Part shown: positions 1-12,897 of the stretch, piece after piece
How positions within the stretch are numbered: the stretch's first letter is position 1
How the letters are laid out: each line of letters starts with the position of its first letter
Source: Blattamonas nauphoetae
Taxonomy: Eukaryota > Preaxostyla > Oxymonadida
Length of the DNA: 64,000 nt
Assembly: GCA_033064195.1 (NCBI GenBank)
Contig: JARBJD010000185.1
Coordinates: 82,637-146,636, forward strand
Direction of reading: 5' to 3'
Position numbers and translations under genes: made by a program
Notes under the pieces: model-generated
What the model saw: only the letters and a program-made list of their open reading frames with translations
Databases searched by the model: none
What the model was told of the DNA's origin: nothing

Positions 1-272
1 AGATGTGGTCAGGCAGACAATCAATTCATGGAATCAAGCCTGCGATAAGAAGGACAGGGAGAGACCACAAAAGAAGAAGCAACGATCCCGTTCATACTAA
101 GAAAGAACATTCTTATTTTCTTGTTTGATCAGTACGGCAATACGCTTTTGTATATGCTGTTGAAGCTAAGATTCTGTTATTTTTAGATCATTTTTGGAAG
201 TTTCTGTCAGAAAACATGAAAATATCCCTGAAATCCCCAAAAAATGAGAAAACACAAAATCAAAAGAAGATC
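1..272. other. 3' flank of the first gene, no gene seen
   Basis: AT-rich, no convincing coding frame on either strand. It lies downstream of the stop of the minus-strand gene that ends at 273, so it is probably its 3' untranslated and intergenic sequence. Confidence 0.5.
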
Positions 273-3200
273 TCAATCTGCGACTCCAGACTGTTGCGAA
301 ACAGAACTGGAATGTGTCGATGGCGGAGTTATCTTCATCATCACGCTCTCCCTCATCTTCCTCGGTAGATGAGTCATATCATAAAGATTAGAGTCGTGAT
401 CTTCGTTCGACTGTCGTAGAATCATCGACAGATCCGCTCCAGTCGGCAAAACTCCCCCCTGACCCCCCTGCGACTCCTTTATCATCTTAAGAATACCTTC
501 CCGCCCGACACGTTTCACATTGTGTGAATCTGTTGTGTTTGTGTTAGGCACTGTGTCCCGTTCACCTCCGCTCTCACCATCCTCACTCCACCCAGCCTCC
601 TTCGCACTTCGTGGCGAGCGAGACCGAATTGGGGTGGCGATTGGATTATCAGAATCAAACACAGCTAGCTGATCCATTCCTCCGTCCGAGTTCTCGCCTT
701 CCCAATCGTCGTCCTCCCTCTGCCTCCACCACGCTGACCGATGCACAATCTTCTTGTTCGACCGAATCAGCGGGTTCACTCCCAACAGATCCGACCCACG
801 CGCACCCGACCACTTTCGTCGCTCAGCTTCCTCCAAACGACGCACAGCGGGTGTGGACGTGCTGTCCTGCGTGCGGTTCAGTTCGACCGATCGCTGGACG
901 CTGAGTGGATACGGCAAATACTTCGAAGCAAGTTTTTCGTATTCGATCCGCTGTGTCGGTGTCTTCTCTTCGTCCCTCTCCATCGCCTCCTCTTCCGCCT
1001 CCTTCCGCTGCATCTTCTCCAACCGCACTTCTTCCAGCAGCGCCTTCTCTTCCCTCTCAAACACCAACTTCGACGTCCGAGCGAACCATCGATCCAGTCC
1101 TGTCCGTCGTCTCCGAGTGAGCGGTTGGCCTCCCCATAGCACATGCTCCTTGGAGTACCCATCCTTCGTGTCGAGTGAATCTGTCTCTCCGACGACTTCC
1201 TTCTTTCGATCAGCCACTGTTGTGGTCACGACTGTCTGCTCCAACTCCTTTCCGTCGTCATCGTCGTCGCCTTTTCCGGATGTGTCGGTTCCGGTCTTCC
1301 CTTCCATCTCCGCTCGGAGTTGGCGTGCCTTCGCGACGTACACGTTACTTGGCTCGCCCTGTCCCTTCTCCTCCTTCTCTCGCAGTTCCTTAATTAGCAC
1401 TTTCGACGTTTCGTGCATCATTTCTCGCGCAATCTGTTCTTCTCGATTGAATGTCGAGCTGATCCCGACGTTGTGTGAGGCTGGTGTCACTGTCGACGAG
1501 ATGTCGCGACCGCGTTGGTGGAGAATCGCAGCGACAGTGTTGGTGAACTCTTCGGAGTCTGGATTCTGAGAGAAGAGAGGGAGATACAGAAGAGATGAGG
1601 AAGGAGTGGCAAAGAACGAGAATCAAGGCGAGAGAACAAAGTGAGATGAAGACAAAGAAAGGACATATGGAACACACAGCCAGCATCTCCCTCACTTTCA
1701 CTGAATGTCTTTCGTTGATCCGCTCGTTCTCCGACACCGCCTCGACAATCCTCGAATGAGCCTCCATCCGCTCCTTTCTGTACTTCCGCAGCGCATCCGA
1801 TCGATCCAAGTCTTTGTCAGATAAACCACGCATTGTCTGCCACACTTTCGGGTCAGCCGTCGTGAGTGCACTCGCCTTCACATCCACACTCGTTGAACTC
1901 ATCAATTCCCGCCCTCGCGACTTTTTCGTCTCGCTGAGTGGATTCAGTCTCTGCGATCCTCCGAACGGCGTGTCAGCGCTACTCCGCAGACTCCCATTCC
2001 GAAGCAGTCCCTTCCCCGACTCCACCGACTGGCTTCGTCTGTGCCTTTCCTCCTCTCCTCGCCCTCCCCCAATATCCACACGCAGTCCGTCTCCCTTCCC
2101 CACACTTTTCTGCATGCTTCCCATCATTTTGGGTCGAACTTTCCGTTTCTCCGGCTTTTTATGGGCGTCAGCTCGGTCGGGTTTGGTGCCTTCCCATTCT
2201 TCGAACACCAGCGGCATTGCAGACGAGCGGAGAGGATGGCGAAGGATGCTCATTTGTTTGTGTGGATCGGCACTCCATCGATCGTCACGGAATCGTTTGG
2301 GAGCGATTGGAATACCGCGTCCCTGCGATTCTTCCAGCGGGTCGTTCTCTGCTTCTGATGTCCGTTCTCTCTCCTCCTCTCCCATCCCACCGCGTCGTCC
2401 TCGCCTTCTCTCTCCTGTTTCCGGTGTCCCAGCCACCGAATGCCGCAGCACGTCCTTCGCTCTCCTCTTCTCCCTCGTCTCATTCATATTCCTCCTCGAC
2501 ACTTCCAGCGACGACAGAACCGCCGCCTTATTCTGTGAAATCGCTCCATCCGACTTCATCATCCTTTTGAACAGCGGCGACGAATGTGTCGAGTAGAACG
2601 TGAATGGATGGGCTTTGTTGAAGAGCGGCTCCGGATCTCGTGGGTTGTACGCGTCGCGTGGACGCTCTTTCTCTTCTGGTTCGATGCTTCTCTTCCGCTT
2701 GTCTTGTTTCTTCACGGAGAGGAGACTTCGACGTTCCTGACGCTTTTGGTATTGTTCTTGTCGCTCCAGTTCCTTCTTCTTGAGATCAGAGAGGGTTTCT
2801 CGCAGTTCGTTTGAGCCATCCTCGCTTAGAACAACGTTAACTAGCGTGAATTCGCCAAAAGTCACTTCGTCTTCGTCGCCGCCAGAAATCGATGGAAGTG
2901 TTGCTTCTCGAAATAGAACAGGAATTCCGTAACGAATTCTCGACAGGGAGAGGTGCTTCACTTGACTATTCCCTGTTCCCCCCAACGGCACTGGCTGAGA
3001 GGAAGGAGAGTGTCGGGTGCTTGGCGTTGTCGGGTCGCTGTTTACGAGCGATTGGGCTGGGGTTCCTCCAATACTCGAATGATCTCGTTCTGGAATTACG
3101 ATTGGTGTGGCAAAAAGCTTGTCAATCATCTTTTCAGACGACAAGAAGTATGAATTGTCGCGTGAGACAAAGATGTTTGTGCACATCTGCGATATCATGC

Positions 3201-4533
3201 TTTCATTCACATGTGTTCCCATCAGCGTGTGAACAACAAACTGGTAGACCGACAATCGGAAATTTGAGGTGAAATAGCGCTTTACGCAATCCAAATGGTT
3301 CATTCGAGACTTCTCCCCAGCTGAAGCAGAACGAGATCTTCCTCGCATTTGATGATGAGAATGGACGAAAGAAATCAAGATTACTCGAGCCACAACTGAT
3401 GGCCACAAGGAGAGGCATCTGTCGCGATATGGTTCGAATTGAGGTGAAAGGCCGAGTGATGAGAAGAATTGGGTGTATAAAAATGATGCTGAATGGAGTA
3501 AACTCCCTTGTATTGTGTGTAGACGCGGAATCATTTCGTTTGCTTTCCCAACTGGTGTTGGATCGACTTCATATTTCGCTTCAAGACTTCGGCGCGCCCT
3601 TCCATACTCGTCCCAATCTTTTCCGTCAAAATCTGTGTATGTCAATGTCCCGAACGTACGAACCAAGATAATCCATGCTAAACAGTTCACAAACTTCAGA
3701 TGCTCAGCAGAGAGAAAGCTGGATAAATGATCGAAAAAACAATTCAGACATTCCTGTGAATAGCGGGGAGAATGGAATGAACGTTAATTTCTCATCCTTA
3801 GATCCAAAAAGTTCTGCAATTTCTCGTCGCACTGACGATTTCTTCTGGTACGACGATTGTTGCTGTCTTTGCATTCGTGGCTGAGGAGAATTTCGATCAC
3901 CTTCGAACACCATGGAATCCCCCATACTCACTCTCTCTCCTGTTGGCATGTTCTCAATAACTGGTGTTGTCGCTCTTTTCCACTGGAATTGTTGCTTCGG
4001 TTCGAACGTGTTCGCAACACCAGCTCCTCCAAAGTTCATTGGTGGAAGCAATCCCATCGAATTAGACGATGTCAGTGTATATCGAAACTGATTTCTCGTC
4101 GATGTAGTCTTTGCCCCAGATGAAATATGGCCCTTTTGTCTTTGAAGCGGTTCAACATGTTCTTTTTCTGCCTCCGGTTCGCGGGCTTCTTGTTTCAACA
4201 GCTCAAGAGCTAGAAAATGATATAAAGGGTAGTAATAGAAGCAGACAAAGCTTCAAGGCTTCAGTTGGCACAGACGAAAGTTTTAGCGAGTCATCATCAC
4301 CATAACGGATAGTCTGAAGAACAGATCCTTAGTTTATAATTAATAATACGAAACAGATTGACATACTTGCGGCGTGTTCGATTCCCAGGTCAAATGGAAA
4401 TGAGATGTCCGGAATGATCGTAAAACGACAGAATATCTCCTAATATAGGAAAGAAACACATGTTACCAGCAAGAAAGATAATAAAATAGAGGGACGATAC
4501 ATAAAAATTGGCGAAACTCGGATTTTGAGCCAT
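273..4533 (-). CDS. unknown 1,320-aa charged protein, six exons
   Basis: I do not recognise this protein. Three long minus-strand frames join into one gene by removing short GT-AG introns at 4440-4500, 4328-4366, 4210-4246, 3719-3749 and 1566-1695. The six exons sum to 3,963 nt, exactly divisible by three, and every junction phase agrees, which supports the model. The start chosen is the ATG at 4531-4533, which opens MAQNPSFANFY and then splices. The first ~220 residues are mixed, followed by a more ordered stretch around 230-450. The rest is Lys/Arg/Glu/Ser-rich and predicted mostly disordered or helical; the last exon has several highly charged coiled-coil-like segments. No signal peptide or TM segment is evident. 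It is divergent from the gene starting at 5015. A further in-frame intron inside the long exon (around 3290-3400) cannot be excluded. Confidence 0.7.
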
Positions 4534-5014
4534 TGTGAATGAGTGAAGTGGCGAGAAAAAAAGATTGTGACTGTGTTTTAGATCACAATAAAATGGTCCG
4601 ACCAACTCTCAACTATTCTCCATTTATCTCCCGGTTCTCTACTACTTCATTCATCATCGAACAATCGTCCATGAAACTTTTATCGTTCGCTTCCATCACC
4701 AAAGGATCTTTTGGAAATTGCAAGGCTTACCAGAGCTCTGATCTATTCAAAGACACTCATTCCGTTTTCTGATTATTTCTCCACCCATGAGTCTCACAAG
4801 ATGTATTCTCATGTTGCAGGACTCATCATCCGCACCATGATCAATCATCATTCGTAGATCCTCCATTCTCCTGCAAATACGAACCTTCCAGAATTTCTTT
4901 TATTTCCATCACGTATTTTCATGGAAATCTGTTCAGCAAGTTCTCATTCACCTGCTAACTCGTTTATCGAGAACCAAACTCTCCCTCACCTCACGTTTTC
5001 ACTATCAGCAAAAA
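4534..5014. promoter_or_regulatory. shared 5' region of two divergent genes
   Basis: About 480 bp separates the start codons of the minus-strand gene (4533) and the plus-strand gene (5015). No coding frame with protein-like character is seen. It must hold both promoters, but I see no recognisable promoter word. Confidence 0.4.
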
Positions 5015-8000
5015 ATGAACCGAGACCAAAACTTTCTCGTGGTCCTATCCACTTTGCCTTTGTTGTTAATTCAACAGAGGTTTGTATTTTACCTTTCTTC
5101 TTGATATCTCCTCCTCTATCGTCAAATAGTCAATGTTTATCTCACCACCTGACGAAATCCCGTTTGCATCTCTTCTGATTTCATCTTTTCTTGCTCTTCC
5201 AGTCCATTTGCTCAAGCAATTGTCGGCATCAAAACCAATCTGAACACCATCCAAAACGGTGATTACATCTCTTTGTATCTCTCGTCAATGGCTGAATCCT
5301 CGTTCATACCTCCTCAAAAGATGAATCTCTTCTCTCGAGTCTGATTTTCTCCTTTTTTTAATCGACATTAGCGAGCCGTTTCACGATCTCTCGATTCTCT
5401 CCTCAACTCGACCCTTCAAAACGATGTGTCTGACCTTTCTCGCACAATCAAGATTGCTGCTGAAGATTGTGAACGTCTGTCGCTCCAACACTCCAAAACA
5501 CCGATCGAGCAACACTCCATCTTTCTTGGCTTCACCGAACAGAACTCAGAACCTTCAACCCCGTCGTCTCCATCATCACCTGGAGATCAGATCAAAAATG
5601 AAGTTATGTTCTCCATCCCTCACTATCTGCGTGGAGATACCATTGTTGACGAAGATGCGGCCAAAACTGATCTGTCCGAAACTAGATTTGCTGATTTGTC
5701 GATTTTCCCACAACTCGACGAACTTATTACATCAATAACAAACTCTACCTGGACTTCATTTCCAGTGACACTCATTTTGACCGATTCAACTCCCGAATCC
5801 ATCCTGAAGCAGAAATCCAAACCAAAAGCTTCACCAGCCACACGCGCAGAATTTAATGATCAATGCGAAGGCATGTACATCTCGCATCAACCCCTTCTGT
5901 TGTCAGAACCGGTGATCTTTGACACTACTTTCTGTAAACTGATCAACTCTCCAACATTCGCATTTCCTGTCCAACTCAATGGAAATAAGGTTTCTGACCT
6001 GACTTTGCAGTGTTTCAGCCCCTTCCTCAAAGCTCCACTGCTCTTCTCCATCAAACAGTCAGATTTTGTAGCCTCACCGTCCGGATCAACCATCTCCATT
6101 ATTCCGGCGACAAAACCAATCCACAAAATCCCTGTCACGACCCAAATTTCAGTTGCTCCTTGTATATGCGATTCGCCGAACTTAGCTGTTGAAATGAAGA
6201 CCCTCGCTCCACCCTCTCCAGACATGGCTCGTCACGCCACCCCCATCCCACCCACAAGCGATGCCACCGCTGATTCCCTTAGTCCAATGAACCAGCCTCT
6301 TTCCCCAGCCACCACTCCAATAATCTCACCACATGCGTCTCATACACCACCCACTCGGCCACTCTTCACACCCAAAATCCCGCGCCACCTCGGGTTGTTC
6401 ACAGTCGCCGAATTAAGCTCCATCTCGCCATGCAGTTCTGCCACCTCACCATCCTCGGAAGAGACAGCGGAGATCACGAACCCAATCGCAACACCAGTTC
6501 TCACAAAGGAAGAAGAAGAAGAAGAAAAGGAGGAGGAATCGCCCCCAATGGATGACACGACACCAACACACTCGCTCCCTTCCTCCCCACACATCACATC
6601 AAAAGGCCCCGAGTCACCATCGACAGCATCGCGAGCATCGTTCTCCTCGCTCACCGCAGATTCGCCGGAACTGATTTCGATAGCTGATCTCGCCGATCTG
6701 GTCGGGCTCAGCACTTTCCCGTCGTCGGTTGTTGTGGAAGAGAAGAAGAAGAAGAAGAAGAGCATGTTTGGCTGGCTGACGGGATTCGGAAGGAAGGAAC
6801 CGAAGAATCTCAACACAGCTGAGATCGAGACCGAGAAAGAACAAACTGACGAAAGGGTTGGGATGGAAGAAGCGGCTGAGCCAGAAACAGGAGAGCTCGA
6901 AGCGAAACAAGAGGCAGAAGAGCATTTTGAAGAACTCGCACTGGAAACGCTCTCCCCAGCCGTCCTCCCACCCATTTCAGAAGAGGAACAGGACGAGCCA
7001 GTCTCAGAATCGTCTCACCCAGCCCGAAGAAGAAGTAAGCCACTCATCTTCCAGATTCTGACTGTCCTCATCGCCTTCCTTCGCTGGCTGTTCAACACAA
7101 CTGTCGTCGTTGGAAACAAAATCATCACGTCCATCGCCGATTTCATCACCTCTCACATCCCACGCACTTCGAAGTCCTCTCCCTCGTCTCCAAAGAAATC
7201 CCTCAAGAAATCCCTCAAATCTCGACTTAAACCAGTCATAGCCACACTTGCGTCTCCGTTTGAAGCGTGGAGTGTGTTAGAGATCGTCCTTCTCGCTGTG
7301 ATCGGCACTTTCGTCCTGGTCTGCTTCGTGTTCGTCTGCGTCTCTCTCTTCGGCGGAACAATGCCAACATTCGCTGCGACCACCAATCTTCAGTCAGCTG
7401 TGTACGTCTCCCGCTCGAAGAACAAGCCCACACTCGAAATTTCTCCGAAACGGACCCAAAACGAATATTTGCGAATTGCGGTCACCGGAACCAATGTAAA
7501 TGGGATTCCGGATCGAAAGGAGAAGGATGATGGATGGAGTGATCTTCCATTCGACACAGACACTCTTTCCAACCCCATCGTCAAGCACGGAAACTCTCTG
7601 ACATTTTATCCGACTGACCATTCCTCTGATTCTGCCCTTAAAGATGACGCAAGCAAGACAACAATCTTCAAAATCGACACCGAAGGAGTCCACGCGGCTC
7701 AGGCAACGTTTGACACGCTCGATGTGAACTCTCTCACCATCCAAGACGATTTCAGTGTCGACACACACAAACTGACTGTCGGCTCGCTCCTTCTCGACGG
7801 AACAACAAACACAATCGAGACAGGAAGCGATCTGTCGATTGTCGGAACGAAGAATGTGAAAACTGGAGCGAAGAATGCGGCTCAGAAGGTTGTGTTCTCA
7901 AATGTCGACTTGGACCTGAACGGGAACTCGATTGTGAATGGTCGTGTGGAGGATTTGTCGCTCGTCCGAATCGGCGAAATCGAAGCAGCATCAATCACAA

Positions 8001-8875
8001 CAAACACAGTCAACAGTGAAACGGTCACAGTGAACACGATATCCACTCAGAGTGTCGAGAGCGAGACAGTGGAGACAAGGAAGATTGTGATTCACGGCAC
8101 AGAAGAACAAGAGAAGCCCAAATTCAAAGTTCACGGAACAACCACGCCGTCATCGATCGAGTTGGACGAGGCCGGGCATCTGAAGATCAACGGAGACGGT
8201 GTTGTGATCGACTCGAATCTGACAGTGAAGAACACGCTGTCCGTCGAAGCATCTTCCTCCAACGTCGCCTCTCCTCTTCTCAGCATCGGTCCTTCTGCTC
8301 CAACCACCGCCACTGTGAGCATTGTTTCGACAGAACCACAATCAACCTCATCCTCTTCATCATCTTCAGCCTCTCCCGTCTCTCTCTTCATCTCCGGCGG
8401 GATCGTCAGCGAGAATGGACGAAGACAGACCGCGTTCGTCAAAGTGAATCCGCAACAGACATTCAACACTCTCTCCATCAACACCGACGAGCTCGCTGAG
8501 GAGACAACCATTCTGGTCACAATCAAGTCGTACCGTGGCTTTGGGACAGCTCTCTTCAAGATCGCCCCCGAGGCGCCTAATTCGGCTCCGACCCAAAAGA
8601 AAGCAGAACGGAAGGGAATTCTGTCAAGCAAAGAAAAGAAGCCGGTCGTGGTGTCGACTGGGTTCAAATGCATTGCTCTGCATAACACAGGCATTGTTCA
8701 GTCGATCGGTGTCGATGCGACATCCCAACAGGCACTTGTGACGCTTCTCAATCCGACAAGCCCTGCTGTGACCTTCTCTGAGGCTGATGTGATTGTTGAA
8801 GTGTATTTGCAGAATCTTGTGGATTCGTCGTATCGGTTGAAGGTGGCAGAATCGAACACGGTAAAGGCATCTTAA
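5015..8875 (+). CDS. membrane-anchored protein with beta-rich C-terminal domain
   Basis: Four exons: 5015-5083, 5130-5161, 5203-5338 and 5372-8875. Introns are 46, 41 and 33 nt; exon lengths keep one frame and give 1,246 aa. The start ATG at 5015 opens a short hydrophobic N-terminus (FLVVLSTLPLLL) that could be a signal peptide or anchor. Residues ~100-620 are Ser/Pro/Thr-rich with acidic runs and a Lys run. A hydrophobic segment lies near 635-655 and a strong TM segment near 712-740 (IVLLAVIGTFVLVCFVFVCV). The ~500 residues after the TM are rich in Val/Thr/Asn/Ser with short repeating hydrophobic spacings, like a beta-solenoid or trimeric-fibre stalk, ending in a compact Cys-poor domain. I recognise no family. 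Likely a surface or endomembrane protein; the topology is inferred only. Confidence 0.7.
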
Positions 8876-8940
8876 TCAGTCAATCTAACATTATCATCTC
8901 ATTCTATATCACATATTTAAGTAATTAACTCATTTTTCGA

Positions 8941-10099
8941 CATTTTTTGTGAAGAGAGGATTGGAAAACGACGTTTCAATTTGTGTGAAATGGGACCCAA
9001 TCTTCTTAACTTTGTTCCCTCCATAGTTACTCTCCTGAAATTGTATCATGCAACTTTCCGTTGTCCATTTCTCAATTTCGCTTCTAAATCACAGAGCCAT
9101 GTTACCCATATTTCATTTTTTGGGCTTCACAAAACACGCGAATTACCAAACCGAAACCCAAAAGTGAAGAAGAATGAATAGATGATGAAAGAACAGAATC
9201 GAACCGAAGCGGGATTGCGACGGATCAAAGGTGGTCTGGCCAAATTTTCTTGTTTCATTGGTTGATCTGTCTTTTTCATTATTTTGCTCGCTTTTCTTCA
9301 TTTTTAGACTTTTATTGTAGACCTGTCTTACAGGAACAATATACTTGAAGAAATTTCCGAAACATCACGGAAACAAGGAAAAGACAAACTGGGTTGGAGG
9401 GATCGCGGACAGAAGACTGTATCAAGCACTTCCAGAGTAAAGCATATCTTCATCAACAGGGTATTCTCTTTTTTTCTTCCATAATCGAATCAATATCGTC
9501 AAAGAAAACAGGCTCAAGTGCGGCAGTCACTCGTGAAATGAGCCATCCCTATCTCACGATCGCTTCAGTGGAAGTTTCTAATTTTCTAGAATTGATAACG
9601 ATGAACAGTATTAATCAGTTACACACCATATTTAGCACTTTCTACTGACGAGTTTCCACGGGGTGAAACCGCCTCCAATTATCGCTACACATCCGAAGAT
9701 CAGCGTTGATGACTACGCCAGCTTCTTGACTTCGAATGCAATAGTCTGACATTCTTTTCTCATTTCCTCACTCTCCTTTTATCAAAAAGTGAAGATCTTC
9801 CGTTGATGCCAATTTCCTCAAATAAAAGGAATGTCATCTCGACAACTAGAATTTTGGAGAACATTAACCTCTATTTCAACAACAGTGCGGGCTAAAATAC
9901 TTTTACAATTTTTTGTGGAGATAAAGTCTCATTTTCAGTGTTCGATTTCTGGATATTAAAGCATTTTCACGTTTAATGGACACTATTTCTGAAATAGTCA
10001 TGAGTGATTAGTGGTCTCCAAAAAATTAGGAAGGATACAAAAGTTGGGTCCCATTTCACACATTTGAACAGCGTTTTAATCGGCTTATTCAAAAAATGA
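8941..10099. repeat. MITE-like segment bounded by inverted repeats
   Basis: Arms at 8941-9000 and 10045-10099 are inverted copies. The core TGTGTGAAATGGGACCCAA is perfect over 19 bp and the outer ~35 bp of each arm are recognisably similar, including CATTTTTTG at both outer edges and AAAACG inside. The 1.05 kb between has no convincing gene, only short AT-rich frames. It fills almost all of the intergenic space 8876-10243 between two convergent genes. A non-autonomous DNA transposon fits. I could not find a clean target-site duplication. Confidence 0.45.
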
Positions 10100-10243
10100 C
10101 TTCTATCCAATCATAAAAATGTTATCGGGCGATAAAAACAGAAGAACGAAGGATCATATCTAGATTATGAATCAGCGTGGAGAATCAGAGAGACGGTGAA
10201 AATAAAGAGTTTGGTGAAATGACAATAGAGAGGTAAAAACTCA

Positions 10244-11976
10244 CTACGTTTCGTGAGTTTCGTTGGGGACAACAGTGCTGAAAGAGTCTTGAGCGAATGA
10301 ACTCAATGTTATTCGATTTGGACCCAATATGAGGATAACGAGGACCGCGATGAGAACGACAACAAGAAGGACGATAAAGAGGAATTGACGGTTGAATTCT
10401 TTTTTCTCCTTAGCTTTGAGGATTGTTCTTTGCTTTTCTAGTCTCTTCTCTTCTTCAGAAGAGAGTGGGAACACGTCAGCGAGTGAGAGGCAGAGCTTCA
10501 TCCAGTGAGAGTGTACTCTGAATGTCCTCATTGAGGATCGTTCACCATAAACAAATCGTTTGAACGGCATCATCATCCCATGTTGTTCATTGTGGGAAAA
10601 GTCCAAAACTGGTTCAATGAAATACTCTGGTTTCCATTTCGCGCTTTCAACGGAAATCATTCCGTCATTTGGACCCTCCAGTTGGTATAAGGTTGAATAG
10701 AACGGTGAGAAGATTGAGCGTCGGCCAGTCGTGCTGGCGATCGTTCTGAAGCGGACTCCGCATGAGGCTTCGAACGACTCAACTTGAGAATTGAATGCCT
10801 CGCAATGTGGATGAATACAATCAACACAGCCTGTCACATCGATTCCTAGGAAGTAGAAGTTCCGGTTTGGTTTAGACGGGGGATACTTGATTCCGTTGAT
10901 GGTGTTCCAGTTGGATGGATATTTCTGAGTGTTTTGGGGAGTAGAAGTGGGAGGAGAAGGTTTATCTGTCTTTGAAATGGCTTGTGATAGTTGTTGTTTG
11001 TGTGATGGAGATTTTGTTGTTGATTTTGTTTTTCGTTTCTTGGAGAGTGGAGAGATGGACGATTGACCGTCCGTAACAGCAGACAAAGGTTGAGTGGAAG
11101 ATTTTTTCCCTTCTGAAACAATTTCAGCTATCTGCACAGGCTGTAAGGGGAGAGATTGTGGTTGAGTTCTGGTTGGACCCTTCCACTTTGGATAATCTGG
11201 GATTTTTATGTTGTGCCACCAACAATATAGTTGATATGTCAGGCCAATCGGTGTGTTTTTCACAACAGCCATTCCGGACGCTCCACCGAGGTGGGGAGTT
11301 GAGAATGTGGTGAGAGAGGCGATATGCTGAGATGAAGTTAATAGATGAAAATAATACTTTATGAAAGTTTAGATGTCTGTAGTTCCATAGCATGTGTCGA
11401 GAGACGATTCCTCCAAAAGAATGAGCGATCAGGTGCACTTTATCTGTATCGTACTTTTTGAGGGTTTCTTCAACGGTTCTTTTTAACGTCTTGACAAATG
11501 TATGGAAAAAAGGGAGATGAGATACTATTGCTTGCTTGTCAGCACCAGCACAAAAGTAGAGAGAGGCGATCTCGACATTAAAGCCATTTGCGATAAGGAG
11601 AGGGCGGATATTTACAAAATATGCCCAACCATCCCATCCTATATGCTTATCGCTGTTGAATAGAGTTGCTTGGACAATGTCGAATCGTGTCACACCATGA
11701 CAGAGGATGATTGGATATGTCTCTGAAAAACAAGCAAAGAATCATACAAAGCGAAAATGAAATACTGGAATGTGACAGAAACATGGTAAAGATATTATCT
11801 ATGTCAGTTAGTGAGTTGAATGATTTAGAGAATTGATCCGACTCACTATTTTGTTTAATCCAAACACAATGTCCGTCATTTCTGCATTTCCCCATTGGTT
11901 CTTTGGGAGAAAAAAGACATTGGAGAGTGTGGCGAGATGTATGATTGAAAGATGGGAAAAGCGGAAGAATCGTCAT
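10244..11976 (-). CDS. alpha/beta-hydrolase lipase with C-terminal TM anchor
   Basis: Three exons: 11976-11847, 11722-11358 and 11326-10244, with introns of 124 and 31 nt; the total gives 525 aa in one frame. The exon 1-2 junction creates TYPIILCHGVTRFD, the HG oxyanion-hole strand of lipases. The nucleophile elbow is HLIAHSFGG (Ser inside A-H-S-F-G). After the second splice comes FSTPHLGGASG, another typical lipase block. Around residues ~395-415, GPNDGMISVESAKW resembles the acidic catalytic loop of bacterial-type triacylglycerol lipases, and His candidates follow (HNEQHG, HSHW). A strong TM helix near the C-terminus (FLFIVLLVVVLIAVLVILIL, about residues 475-495) suggests a tail-anchored enzyme. 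Expected role is hydrolysis of acylglycerols or related esters at a membrane. The start ATG overlaps the stop of the upstream SPRY gene. Confidence 0.8.
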
Positions 11977-12695
11977 TAGTGGAGTCGTTTGAACCACTTG
12001 ACTTCAATATGCTCATTTGCTTCGGTGGATCCAGTTGTGATTTCGAGGCAGAGAGGAGAAGGGAGGTTGGTGAAAATTCCAGGCTGTTCCTCCCCGTCCA
12101 CGAACAGTTTTGCGACTCTCGTCGACATGTTCACTCGAATCGCAGCTGTCTGCCCAATTTCAACGCACGCCTTGTTTGTTCCTTCTGGCTTGAACTCTCT
12201 CCCTCCTTGCCACAATCGTCCACTCCAAAGAAAGAAGTCGCCCCCAGTTCCATTGGGATAGTTTCCGTCCTGATCTTGGACGGCATTGAGCGGGAGAGGA
12301 TGCTTGAGGAAGCCAAGCACTGAAAAGATGAATAGAGAGAAGGAGATACTCACATAGTAGATGTCGTTTTCAATTATTTGGATTTTGAGCTCCCATTCTC
12401 CCTCGTAGATAGGAAAAGTGAAGGCTGATCTCCATGAATCGTTCTTCTTTAATGGCACGATTTGCTTGAGTGTGGTCGGAGTGAGTGCATGAGCATCACT
12501 GTCGTATGTTTGGAGTGATTTAGTTCCAACCCAAATTGGTAGATCAGACAGATGGAGTTTCAGTTCTTTTAAAATGAGAATCAGTCTCTCCTCTTCTTCC
12601 TTGTGCTGTCTTCGGAGAGCGGTGATGGCATTGATGAGTTGAGTGTTCTCTTCTTTCAGGTCTAAGATTGTTTGCGAGTCGAGTGTTGGTGGCAT
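11976..12695 (-). CDS. coiled-coil plus SPRY-domain protein
   Basis: The start at 12695 opens MPPTLDSQTILDLKEEN, a short helical/coiled-coil segment (residues ~8-45). After it comes a domain with the pattern of oxymonad SPRY (B30.2-like) proteins: LKIQIIENDIYY, then LKHPLPLNAVQDQDGNYPNG, then VNMSTRVAKLFVDGEEQPG, ending LCLEITTG and VKWFKRL. An intron of 30 nt at 12320-12349 is inferred. Removing it keeps the frame and joins YYV to LGFLKHP as the family predicts. SPRY domains bind protein partners; no enzymatic role is implied. About 229 aa. Its TAA stop (11976-11978) overlaps the ATG of the lipase gene by one base (TAATG). Confidence 0.75.
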   Translation of the reverse strand: MPPTLDSQTILDLKEENTQLINAITALRRQHKEEEERLILILKELKLHLSDLPIWVGTKSLQTYDSDAHALTPTTLKQIVPLKKNDSWRSAFTFPIYEGEWELKIQIIENDIYYVSISFSLFIFSVLGFLKHPLPLNAVQDQDGNYPNGTGGDFFLWSGRLWQGGREFKPEGTNKACVEIGQTAAIRVNMSTRVAKLFVDGEEQPGIFTNLPSPLCLEITTGSTEANEHIEVKWFKRLH

Positions 12696-12897
12696 CGATT
12701 GATATGTTTTGATCGAACCCTAAATGAATTTGTTCAGGAAAAAGTCTTTCAGATAACTGTTAGCAGTGTATAGAAATTCGATGAACGGGACAATGAGGAC
12801 ATACGAGTCGAAAAGAAAATGCATTCAAGGACTCAATCGCAACTTTTAACAGTAAGACTTGATCAAACCATACTTCGCATTTTTGTCGTTCAATCTG

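Noticed and set aside
611-1569. Plus-strand open frames of 97-271 codons
   Set aside because: They lie opposite the spliced minus-strand gene, are Ser/Arg/Pro-rich mirror translations and have no domain.
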